Positions 1 through 5,454 are shown, counted from the stretch's first letter. The stretch: 5,454 nucleotides of DNA from Desulfobulbus sp. (GCA_030600525.1 JAUVLX010000253.1:1-5454), one strand, 5' to 3'. The notes: generated by a model from the sequence alone, not told the origin. Translations and numbers: made by a program.

Positions 1-1107
1 ATTACCGCACACGGTTCCATTCCTGAAGCTGTAGAGGCGACTCGACAGGGAGTTTTTTCTTTTTTGACCAAACCTATTGACGGTAATGAACTGGTTGAGG
101 AAATAGAGAAAGCTATTGAAAGCACTGGTGGCCCCCGTAATGAGGTGCTGGGAGACCGGCAGGAGTGGCGACAGGATATTATTTCTCGGAGTGCAGCGAT
201 GGAGGAGTTGCTGTCACGAGCAAAGATGGTAGCTGAAACAGATTCAACCATCCTTATTCGTGGAGAAAGCGGTACTGGTAAGGAGTTGCTCGCTATCGCC
301 TTGCACAGGGCCAGTAGTTACCGTAACGGGCCTTTTATCCCTGTGAATTGTACTGCCATCCCCGAGAGTTTGCTGGAGTCGGAGCTGTTCGGCCATGTCA
401 AAGGGTCCTTTACCGGTGCATCGAGAAGCTATGCCGGTTTGTTCCAGTCTGCCCATGAGGGAACCCTGTTTCTTGATGAGATCGGCGATATGCCGCTGCA
501 TATACAGGTTAAACTGTTGCGGGTTTTACAAGATCGTCAAATTCGACCTGTTGGCAGCGCCCAGCCGGTATCGGTCAATGTACGCATTATTTCCGCCACT
601 CATAGGAATCTGGAAGAGGCTATTGAAGAAAACCAGTTTCGTGAAGATCTGTTCTACCGTTTAAATGTGGTCAGTCTAGAGCTGCCGCCCTTGCATAAGC
701 GAAAAGAGGATATCCCGCTCCTTGCCGAGCATTTTGTCAGTATCTTAACTGCCAGAGGCGATGGGGAGGGCAAGAAGTTTACCCCAGAGGCCATGCAGAC
801 CCTGCTTGATGCTTCTTGGCCTGGGAATATCCGTCAACTGTATAATGTTGTCGAAAATGCCGTAGCCTTAGCAACTTCTTCGTTTATTACCGAAGAGTTG
901 CTTTATGATGCTATTAAAACGAATCAGAAAAAAATCCTCCCTTTGGCAGAGGCAAAGCGGCAGTTTGAGCAGCAGTATCTGATCCAGTTATTGCAGACAA
1001 CGCGCGGCAATGTCTCGCAGGCTGCACGGCTCGCCCATCGGAATAGGACTGATTTTTATAAACTGCTTAATAGGCATCATATAGTACCCTCACTTTTTAA
1101 GTCGTAA
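1..1107 (+). CDS. glrR: GlrR-like sigma-54-dependent response regulator, 5'-truncated by the window edge
   Basis: This is an NtrC-class transcription activator that remodels sigma-54 RNA polymerase after phosphorylation by a partner histidine kinase. The frame is open from base 1, so 368 residues are visible. E. coli GlrR is about 444 residues, so roughly 75 residues, including the phospho-acceptor Asp, are off the left edge. Visible residues 1-30 are the end of the receiver domain, with the switch Thr (ITAHGS) and the conserved Lys of FLTKP. The AAA+ domain follows: Walker A GESGTGKE (88-95), sigma-54 contact loop GSFTGA (135-140), Walker B Asp-Glu (159-160), FREDLFYRLN (about 213-222) and sensor II WPGNIRQL (273-280). 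A Fis-type helix-turn-helix ends the protein (about 336-359, GNVSQAARLA). Recalled E. coli GlrR matches closely around the switch Thr, the GVFSFLTKP segment and the NRT-FYKLL C-terminal segment, which favours GlrR over NtrC or ZraR. The TTG at 64 is an internal Leu codon, not a start. The kinase gene is not in view. Confidence 0.93.
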   Translation: MTAHGSIPEAVEATRQGVFSFLTKPIDGNELVEEIEKAIESTGGPRNEVLGDRQEWRQDIISRSAAMEELLSRAKMVAETDSTILIRGESGTGKELLAIALHRASSYRNGPFIPVNCTAIPESLLESELFGHVKGSFTGASRSYAGLFQSAHEGTLFLDEIGDMPLHIQVKLLRVLQDRQIRPVGSAQPVSVNVRIISATHRNLEEAIEENQFREDLFYRLNVVSLELPPLHKRKEDIPLLAEHFVSILTARGDGEGKKFTPEAMQTLLDASWPGNIRQLYNVVENAVALATSSFITEELLYDAIKTNQKKILPLAEAKRQFEQQYLIQLLQTTRGNVSQAARLAHRNRTDFYKLLNRHHIVPSLFKS

Positions 1108-1331
1108 AAGGCACCCCACGGAGTCTGCGTTTACCTCTGCACACGATTAGGCTGGAAAATAGAGCGTTACTATAGTTCCTCAGCCTGCTTGCACGTATCT
1201 GGAGCACTGCTGAATAGTTGTCGTGATTGCTGGTAATGGTGTGAGGAGAAGCTGGATGGAGAGATTTACTGTACCTTTTATGCGACAATATGAAGGTGCA
1301 GCTTAAAGAGTGGTACAATATCAAATGGTTG
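1108..1331. other. Convergent intergenic region between glrR and mutM, no supported gene
   Basis: This gap separates the stop codons of two converging genes. I see no strong terminator. The best hairpins are a 6-base stem AGGCTG/CAGCCT (1149-1154 with 1181-1186, 26-base loop) and a loose TGTACC/GGTACA pair (1270-1275 with 1312-1317), and neither is followed by a T tract. A minus-strand reading frame spans the gap but has no family features. A 16-codon plus-strand frame at 1256-1306 has AGGAG seven bases before its ATG; it is discussed as a weak finding only. Confidence 0.6.
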
Positions 1332-2204
1332 CTATGTGTCTTTTTTGCGACAAGCGTTAGTGGTTAGCTGCTGCAGTAGTTGGCACTGTGGGCAGAAAAA
1401 AGTGGCTCTTCCTGCCAGTTCGGTTTTAATGACCGGGGTTTTGCACTGAGGGCAGGGAGCATTTTTTTTCCCGTATACATTTAACTGGAGTTGGAAGTAG
1501 CCGGGTTGACCACTTGATCCTAGAAAGTCTGAAATGGTCGTGCCGCCAGCTTCAATTGCTTGCTTGAGGGTAGACTTTGCCGCTTCAACAATTTCACCCC
1601 ATTGTTGTTTGGTGATGTGCTGTGCTGGAGTAGTGGGGTGAATGCCAGCCTTGAAAAGCGTTTCATTGGCGTATATGTTGCCTATTCCTGCAACATATTT
1701 ACTGTTCATTAGAAAAGGTTTTATTGCTAATTTTTTGTTGCTTGCTAGCGTTAATAGGGCTTTGGGAGTGAATTGATCACCAAGTGGTTCTATGCCTTCC
1801 TTTGCAGAAAAAAATCGTTCCATTTCCTCCGCCCTATCTGGTGGCCAGACTGTCACGCTGCCAAACCTCCTGCTGTCGTTAAATCGTATTTCTTTCCCAT
1901 TGTTAAGCAACAGTGCCAAGTGGTCATGTTTAGCTTTTGGGATATCTTTTTCCAGGAGGCTGAGCTTACCGGTCATCCCAAGGTGAATGACCAGTACAGC
2001 GCTGTTTCTCATTCTGAAAAGAAGATATTTTGCCCTTCGGTCGATGGTCGTTATTACCTGTTGTTTGATACTGCTTTGGAGAAGCTGAGTAGGCATGGCG
2101 GTGCGTAATCTTTTTCCGCTCCACCATATGTTGGTGATTGTTTGGGTGGGGATATAGGGCAGCAGGCCGAGCCTGGTAACCTCTACTTCCGGTAGTTCAG
2201 GCAT
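1332..2204 (-). CDS. mutM: Formamidopyrimidine-DNA glycosylase (Fpg/MutM)
   Basis: This base-excision repair enzyme removes 8-oxoguanine and formamidopyrimidines and nicks the abasic site. It has 290 residues, against 269 in E. coli. The start is fixed by the family N terminus MPELPEVEVTRLG, because mature Pro2 is the Schiff-base nucleophile and Glu3 is catalytic. An in-frame ATG 16 codons upstream is therefore rejected. Other landmarks are Lys59 in RRAKYLL, HLGMTGKL (74-81), Arg112-Arg113-Phe114 for base-gap filling, and GIGNIYANE (173-181) of the helix-two-turn-helix. The C-terminal zinc finger has Cys251, Cys254, Cys271 and Cys274, with the conserved Arg266. About 16 residues continue past the last zinc Cys, which is longer than usual, and include an extra Cys285. 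A strong ribosome site GGAAGGAG lies six bases before the ATG, inside the end of the upstream transferase gene. The two genes overlap by 8 bases and are probably translated together. Confidence 0.97.
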   Translation of the reverse strand: MPELPEVEVTRLGLLPYIPTQTITNIWWSGKRLRTAMPTQLLQSSIKQQVITTIDRRAKYLLFRMRNSAVLVIHLGMTGKLSLLEKDIPKAKHDHLALLLNNGKEIRFNDSRRFGSVTVWPPDRAEEMERFFSAKEGIEPLGDQFTPKALLTLASNKKLAIKPFLMNSKYVAGIGNIYANETLFKAGIHPTTPAQHITKQQWGEIVEAAKSTLKQAIEAGGTTISDFLGSSGQPGYFQLQLNVYGKKNAPCPQCKTPVIKTELAGRATFFCPQCQLLQQLTTNACRKKDT

Positions 2205-2961
2205 GAGGGGCTCCTTCCGTACATCCGATAATAAAGTCGTTAAAAGCTGCAATCTTCACCGTGGTTGCCGTGGGGGGGGATCCAATAACGTCGCATTGCA
2301 GTTTCCAGGTGTTCGAACCTGTTTTTTCAACCTCTATAACGTTTGTGCCACTAAACGTTATAGGTTTGTCATGGAGCAGGCTTTTTTTCACAGCTTCCTT
2401 AGCAACCCAGATGATAGTAAGGTTGAGTAGGTGGTTCAGTGTGTCTTGAAAAAGCGACTCTTCACCTTGGTTGGTAAATTTTTCAGCAACTGTTAGCATT
2501 TTTGAGGTGATTTGTTGAATATCGATACCGCAGGATTGGGTGTGTGAAACATATGCAGCAGCGTAACCTTTACTGTGGCTGATGGAAACCGAGGGGGGGC
2601 GGTGACTTGCAATCACCAAGTGTGGCCTGCCATGTTCGTCTGTTCCTATTGAGAAGGTGTTCGGCTCAGGAGGTGACGTGCCTGCTTTTTGGTGGAAGAG
2701 CTCAATGCAATATTTCGCTGCCAATCGACCACCAAGCCACTCTGTGTATCGTTTTTTATAGGTAAATGTTGCAAGTTTTTGCACTTCAGCCGAAGAGAGC
2801 TTTCCTGCAAGCAAGACTGGCAGCTTGTCCTTGGGTTGGATGTCGTTCAGTAGAGAAAGATCTGCGAGAGCAATGGTTGTATTGTCTGTTGCAAGGAATT
2901 GGTGTTGGGTGCTCAGCGCTTTCATTTTTTGATAAAACTGGCAGTGGCGATTTGCTGACAT
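2197..2961 (-). CDS. 4'-phosphopantetheinyl transferase, Sfp/EntD/HetI type
   Basis: This enzyme transfers the phosphopantetheine arm of coenzyme A to a serine of acyl or peptidyl carrier proteins. With the start chosen here it has 254 residues, within the usual range of Sfp-type enzymes. Motifs run in family order: RYTEWLGGRLAAK (71-83), SVSISHSKGYA (125-135) with His129 expected to hold the CoA phosphate, GIDIQ (146-150) with Asp147 as metal ligand, a Phe/Glu segment around 162-168, and WVAKEAVKK (185-193) with Lys188 and Glu189. The second acidic metal ligand of Sfp (GIDIE) is Gln149 here. The frame continues 24 codons upstream to an ATG at 3033, but that stretch is translated repeat DNA and has no ribosome site, so I prefer 2961. 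That start is also weak (AAAAG just upstream), and ATG 2925 is possible. The target carrier protein is unknown, and no polyketide or peptide synthase gene is visible. The gene lies first in an operon with mutM. Confidence 0.88.
   Translation of the reverse strand: MSANRHCQFYQKMKALSTQHQFLATDNTTIALADLSLLNDIQPKDKLPVLLAGKLSSAEVQKLATFTYKKRYTEWLGGRLAAKYCIELFHQKAGTSPPEPNTFSIGTDEHGRPHLVIASHRPPSVSISHSKGYAAAYVSHTQSCGIDIQQITSKMLTVAEKFTNQGEESLFQDTLNHLLNLTIIWVAKEAVKKSLLHDKPITFSGTNVIEVEKTGSNTWKLQCDVIGSPPTATTVKIAAFNDFIIGCTEGAPHA
2211..2218 (-). promoter_or_regulatory. Ribosome binding site that fixes the mutM start
   Basis: On the minus strand this reads GGAAGGAG, six bases before the ATG at 2204-2202. It lies within the last codons of the upstream phosphopantetheinyl transferase gene. 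It supports MPELPEV as the true MutM N terminus and suggests coupled translation. Confidence 0.85.
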
Positions 2962-2992
2962 CTTTTTGCTTGTGGTTATAGATTGCAAATTA

Positions 2993-3149
2993 TGATGGCG
3001 TCGTAAAAACTTCGGTCTACGGCGTCGTGGCATTTTTTATGGCACTCGACATACAGGGTGTATGCTTTCGAACCATAAATAATACCCATCCACCTGTATT
3101 TTAACTTAGTCATCTATCAGTAATTGATGGGCTTTTTACGAGTCCATCA
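2993..3149. mobile_element. MITE-like palindromic repeat element with terminal inverted repeats
   Basis: The left end reads TGATGGCGTCGTAAAAA (2993-3009). The right end, read on the minus strand, is TGATGGACTCGTAAAAA (3149-3133), so 15 of 17 bases match. ATTA directly abuts both ends (2989-2992 and 3150-3153), consistent with a 4-base target duplication. The interior has no transposase and several smaller dyads: ATACAGG/CCTGTAT (3051-3057 with 3093-3099), CATACA/TGTATG (3050-3055 with 3059-3064), and a GGCGTCGT direct repeat at 2997 and 3021. Together these suggest a folded, non-autonomous element. The assignment is inferred from a single copy; other copies in the genome would decide it. Confidence 0.55.
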
Positions 3150-3153
3150 ATTA
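3121..3153. repeat. Hairpin (10-base perfect inverted repeat) at the right end of the element
   Basis: TAATTGATGG (3121-3130) and CCATCAATTA (3144-3153) are exact reverse complements. Pairing can continue inward by G-T, C-G and T-A, giving a stem of about 13 pairs and the 7-base loop TTTTACG. No T tract follows in either direction, so it is unlikely to be a terminator. Its right half doubles as the right terminal repeat of the element. Confidence 0.7.
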
Positions 3154-3182
3154 TAAGGTGTTTATTAATATCGTGCGCTTTT

Positions 3183-3214
3183 TTGTACAAGATGTCTTCT
3201 TTTTAAAATATAAT
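3183..3214 (+). promoter_or_regulatory. Probable cvpA promoter with consensus -10 box
   Basis: TATAAT at 3209-3214 is a perfect sigma-70-type -10 box in an AT-rich stretch. The best -35 candidate is TTGTAC at 3183-3188, which has 4 of 6 consensus bases but a long 20-base spacer, so recognition may need an activator. The palindrome TTGTACAA (3183-3190) and the overlapping dyad AAGA-TG-TCTT (3189-3198) sit where a regulator could bind. Transcription would start near 3220-3222. Confidence 0.45.
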
Positions 3215-3228
3215 CAACACTACCTACT

Positions 3229-3798
3229 ATGCCTGTTTTTGCCGATTTTTCTTTGTTTGATATTGTTGTTGGTTTGATTTTTTTGATTTTTTTGGTACGC
3301 GGGCTTTGGATAGGTTTTGTCCGCCAGTTGGCAGCGTTTTGTGCACTAGTCGGTGGGTACTGGCTGGCAGCACATTATCATGGCGAGATAGCACCTGTTG
3401 CGGCGCGGTTTTTAGAAAATCCAAAATTGATTTTTATTGTCAGCTTTGTCTGTATATTTCTTGTTGCGGCAATGGCCTTCGGTCTTTTGGGCAAGTTGCT
3501 TCGCCGCGTGATGGAGATTACGTTGATGGGGTGGTTTGATCGTCTGCTTGGTGGTGGGCTTGGTTTGGTCAAAGGGGCAGTTGTCACCTCACTCCTGTAT
3601 ATGTTTCTTGCCTCAAGCCTTTCTGGCTCAAATGATGTGCTGAGAAAGTCCCTGAGCGCACCGTACCTGGAGTTGGGTGCAGCTCAACTGCAGGCATTTA
3701 TCAATGACCCACGGTTGCGCGAATATTTTAAACCGAAAAAGCCTGCCATAGAGGCGCCCAGTTCTAAGGGTACCTCTTTTAAAAAGACAACTGCTTGA
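3229..3798 (+). CDS. cvpA: CvpA family inner-membrane protein
   Basis: This 189-residue protein has the CvpA/colicin V production layout. Hydrophobic segments lie at about 8-25, 33-48, 66-88 and 106-130. They are followed by a soluble amphipathic part and a Lys-rich tail (FKPKKP and KGTSFKKTTA). Family landmarks are Asp11 near the start of the first helix, GLWIGFVRQLA (25-35), and the diagnostic GWFDRLLGGGLGLVKG (101-116). CvpA in E. coli is an inner-membrane protein needed for colicin V export and linked to envelope and bile-salt tolerance; its biochemical role is not settled. The ATG at 3229 begins just before the first membrane segment, as expected. No Shine-Dalgarno sequence precedes it, and the start lies only 14 bases beyond the -10 box. 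The gene is transcribed away from the transferase-mutM operon and converges on rmlD. Assignment to the family is firm, orthology to E. coli cvpA less so. Confidence 0.87.
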   Translation: MPVFADFSLFDIVVGLIFLIFLVRGLWIGFVRQLAAFCALVGGYWLAAHYHGEIAPVAARFLENPKLIFIVSFVCIFLVAAMAFGLLGKLLRRVMEITLMGWFDRLLGGGLGLVKGAVVTSLLYMFLASSLSGSNDVLRKSLSAPYLELGAAQLQAFINDPRLREYFKPKKPAIEAPSSKGTSFKKTTA

Positions 3799-3830
3799 AA
3801 GGAAAAAGCAATTATGCGAGATAGTCTACA

Positions 3831-4715
3831 TTATTTACAAGCTGCTTCTGCCTCTTTGAGCAAATCGTCTCGGTATTGGTTTACAAACTGTTGAACGTCC
3901 TCTTGCCAGTCAGCCATGACGTTGATACCCGCCTGTTTGAGCCGGTTGTTTTCTAGAATAGAGTTTGCAGGCCTTGCCGCAGGTGTGGGGTAATCAGCAG
4001 TTGTGCATGGTTCCATGGAGTAGGGAACATCCAAGCAGTCCAGAAAGAAGCGCGCACCCTCATACCACGTGGAGTAGTTTTCCGCACTGGCATGGACAAT
4101 GCCTGTCATCTTTTTTTCAAGCAAGACTTCAATCTGAGCGGCAAGACGGTGTGACCATGTTAATGAGCCGTATTGGTCATTGACAACTCGGATGGTACGT
4201 TTTGGGTCTGCAATGGCTAGACGTAACATGGTTTTGAGAAAATTTTGTCCTCCAAAACCGTAGAGCCATGCTGTGCGAATGATGAGGTGGTTGGTAACGG
4301 ATTGAACGGCTTCATCACCTTTGAGCTTGCTTTGCCCATACACTGAAATGGGAGTAGTGATGGTGTCTTCAAGGTATGGTTGCGGTGCAGGACGTTTACC
4401 ATCGTAGACATAATCCGTTGATATTTGAATGATGCGGCTGTTGTATTTGTCACATTGTTCTGCCAGCAGTTGCGGTCCGTGGGCGTTGACCTCCATGCAA
4501 CGCTGCTGGTTAGTTTCGCAACCATCAACCGCTGTGTAGGCAGCACAGTTGATGACTGCCTCGGGCTTGTGGGTGGCAAAAAGGTTTGCTACCTGGGGCG
4601 CATCTGTAATGTCGACGTCCTGCACATCACAGCATAGAACCGTATGGTGAGGTGCAAGTGTTTCCAGGCAGTCCTGACCGAGTTGTCCGTTGGCGCCGAT
4701 TATGAGAAGTTTCAT
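3831..4715 (-). CDS. rmlD: dTDP-4-dehydrorhamnose reductase
   Basis: RmlD (RfbD) reduces dTDP-4-keto-L-rhamnose to dTDP-L-rhamnose with NAD(P)H, the last step of the pathway supplying rhamnose to lipopolysaccharide or other surface glycans. It has 294 residues, the usual length. It is an extended short-chain dehydrogenase. The N-terminal Rossmann motif is IIGANGQLG (5-13), then NCAAYTAVDGCE (56-67), STDYVYDG (99-106) with the active-site Thr100, and the catalytic pair Tyr126 and Lys130 in YGQSK. The C-terminal substrate part has ARPANS (247-252), as in the family. The start is supported by AAGGA nine bases upstream and by the Rossmann strand beginning at residue 2. It follows rmlA by 12 bases in the same operon. 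rmlB and rmlC are not in view and may lie beyond the right edge. The gene ends 32 bases from the end of cvpA, with no visible terminator between. Confidence 0.95.
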   Translation of the reverse strand: MKLLIIGANGQLGQDCLETLAPHHTVLCCDVQDVDITDAPQVANLFATHKPEAVINCAAYTAVDGCETNQQRCMEVNAHGPQLLAEQCDKYNSRIIQISTDYVYDGKRPAPQPYLEDTITTPISVYGQSKLKGDEAVQSVTNHLIIRTAWLYGFGGQNFLKTMLRLAIADPKRTIRVVNDQYGSLTWSHRLAAQIEVLLEKKMTGIVHASAENYSTWYEGARFFLDCLDVPYSMEPCTTADYPTPAARPANSILENNRLKQAGINVMADWQEDVQQFVNQYRDDLLKEAEAACK

Positions 4716-4724
4716 GGGAGATTT

Positions 4725-4730
4725 TCCTTA
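4725..4730 (-). promoter_or_regulatory. rmlD ribosome binding site overlapping the rmlA stop
   Basis: On the minus strand this reads TAAGGA. The TAA is the rmlA stop codon, and AAGGA lies nine bases before the rmlD ATG. This arrangement favours translational coupling of the two rhamnose-pathway genes. Confidence 0.7.
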
Positions 4731-5454
4731 TGGGAGGTCGGCCGCAATGTCCATCAGGTATTGGCCGTATTGATTTTTCATCATAGATGCTGCGAGTTGT
4801 TCCACCTGTTTGCTGTCAATATAGCCGAGACGGTAGGCAATTTCTTCCAGGCAGGCTATCTGTAATCCTTGTCGATCCTGGACAGCCTGAACATAGCTTG
4901 AAGCCTGTTGCAGGGATTCGTGGGTGCCGGTATCAAGCCAGCAAAAACCTCTGCCGAGCAGTTCGACAGTGAGTTTATTTTGTTTAAGGTAGTAGTTGTT
5001 AATGTCCGTGATTTCCAATTCGCCTCGAGCAGAGGGCTTGATGGATTCGGCAATCTCAACGACCTGATTATCGTAAAAGTAGAGCCCGGGCACAGCATGT
5101 TTTGACTTTGGCTTGTCGGGTTTTTCTTCAATGCCTATGACGCGGTTATCCTTGTCAAACTCCACCACGCCGTACCGCTGAGGGTCTTTGACCAGATACC
5201 CGAAAATGGTTCCACCTTCCTTCAGGTAGCTGCACCTGGAGACAATCTCGGCAAATCCATGGCCAAAAAAGATATTGTCTCCTAGAACAAGGCAGACCGA
5301 ATCGTTATCAATAAATGATTTCCCAATCAGGAAGGCCTGGGCAAGTCCTTCCGGGCGGGGTTGCTCTGCATATTGAATGTTTAAGCCAAGGTGGCTGCCG
5401 TCGCCAAAGAGTTCACTGAAGCGGGGGAGATCGTGCGGGGTTGAGATGATGAGG
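4728..5454 (-). CDS. rmlA: Glucose-1-phosphate thymidylyltransferase, 5'-truncated by the window edge
   Basis: RmlA (RfbA) joins glucose 1-phosphate and dTTP to make dTDP-glucose, the first and feedback-regulated step of dTDP-L-rhamnose synthesis. The frame is open to the right window edge. The 241 residues seen are the C-terminal part of a protein normally near 290, so about 50 residues with the N-terminal nucleotide-binding GGxGTR loop are off-window. Visible motifs, numbered from the first full codon, are LIISTPHDLPRF (1-12), GLAQAF (36-41), VLGDNIFFGHG (56-66) with the metal-binding Asp, FGYLVKDPQRYGVVEF (84-99), EEKP (109-112), TGLYFYD-like PGLYFYD, ARGELEITDIN, and WLDTGTH with the second metal-binding Asp. 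The C-terminal helices (EEIAYRLGYID, NQYGQYL) are those of the allosteric tetramer-forming RmlA class. A GTG at 5168 is internal Val, not the start. The gene is followed after 12 bases by rmlD. Confidence 0.97.
   Translation of the reverse strand, partial: LIISTPHDLPRFSELFGDGSHLGLNIQYAEQPRPEGLAQAFLIGKSFIDNDSVCLVLGDNIFFGHGFAEIVSRCSYLKEGGTIFGYLVKDPQRYGVVEFDKDNRVIGIEEKPDKPKSKHAVPGLYFYDNQVVEIAESIKPSARGELEITDINNYYLKQNKLTVELLGRGFCWLDTGTHESLQQASSYVQAVQDRQGLQIACLEEIAYRLGYIDSKQVEQLAASMMKNQYGQYLMDIAADLP

Noticed and set aside
1099..1110. GTCGTAAAA at the end of glrR, similar to the repeat-element end
   Set aside because: The match is only about nine bases, lacks the TGATGG part, and is within coding sequence, so it is probably chance.
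1149..1186. AGGCTG/CAGCCT hairpin as glrR terminator
   Set aside because: The stem is six bases with a 26-base loop and no T tract; too weak to call.
1097..1324. Minus-strand 75-codon frame filling the glrR-mutM gap
   Set aside because: It overlaps the end of glrR, has low-complexity composition with no recognisable family features, and has no evident ribosome site. Treated as a chance open frame.
1908..1921. TGGCAC followed by TTGC on the minus strand, resembling a sigma-54 promoter near a sigma-54 activator gene
   Set aside because: The spacing between the two boxes is two bases instead of about five, and the site is inside the mutM coding region.
2205..2252. Upstream in-frame ATG for MutM (16 extra residues)
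   Set aside because: Fpg chemistry needs Pro as the first residue after Met removal, and a strong ribosome site sits just before MPELPEV, so the start at 2204 is used.
3799..3830. Possible bidirectional terminator between cvpA and rmlD
   Set aside because: The 32-base gap contains no inverted repeat of useful length followed by a T tract on either strand.
4728..5168. Reading rmlA as a short 146-residue protein starting at GTG 5168
   Set aside because: The frame is open to the window edge and the upstream residues match RmlA family motifs, so the gene is simply cut by the window.

Overview
The window is an ordinary piece of chromosome of about 48% GC by eye. It holds six protein genes, two of them cut by the window edges, plus one short palindromic repeat element. 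The gene types (a GlrR-like sigma-54 regulator, MutM, an Sfp-type phosphopantetheinyl transferase, a CvpA-family protein, RmlD and RmlA) indicate a Gram-negative bacterium. My best guess is a deltaproteobacterium of the Desulfobulbales type, because hairpins with a TTTTTACGA core feel familiar from that group. This is an impression only, and a gammaproteobacterium cannot be excluded.

Layout. Positions 1-1107 (+) hold the 3' part of a glrR-like response regulator gene; the beginning of its receiver domain lies off the left edge. It converges on a two-gene minus-strand operon, a 4'-phosphopantetheinyl transferase (2197-2961) followed by mutM/fpg (1332-2204). The two genes overlap by 8 bases. 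The 224-base gap between glrR and mutM has no convincing gene or terminator.

The divergent intergenic region 2962-3228 carries a candidate non-autonomous mobile repeat of 157 bases (2993-3149). It has 17-base terminal inverted repeats (15 of 17 matching) and is flanked on both sides by ATTA. To its right lies a good -10 box for cvpA (3229-3798, +), whose start codon follows so closely that the mRNA may have almost no leader. cvpA converges, with 32 bases between, on a minus-strand dTDP-L-rhamnose operon. That operon comprises rmlA (4728-5454, 5' end off the right edge) and rmlD (3831-4715), spaced 12 bases apart with the rmlD ribosome site overlapping the rmlA stop.

Functionally, rmlA and rmlD catalyse the first and last steps of dTDP-L-rhamnose synthesis for surface polysaccharide. 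MutM repairs oxidised guanine in DNA. The transferase activates carrier proteins with a CoA-derived arm. GlrR-type regulators control envelope-stress genes through sigma-54 RNA polymerase. I found no defence island, CRISPR array, RNA gene or clearly new multi-gene system. The most unusual item is the repeat element and the way it extends the apparent N terminus of the transferase.
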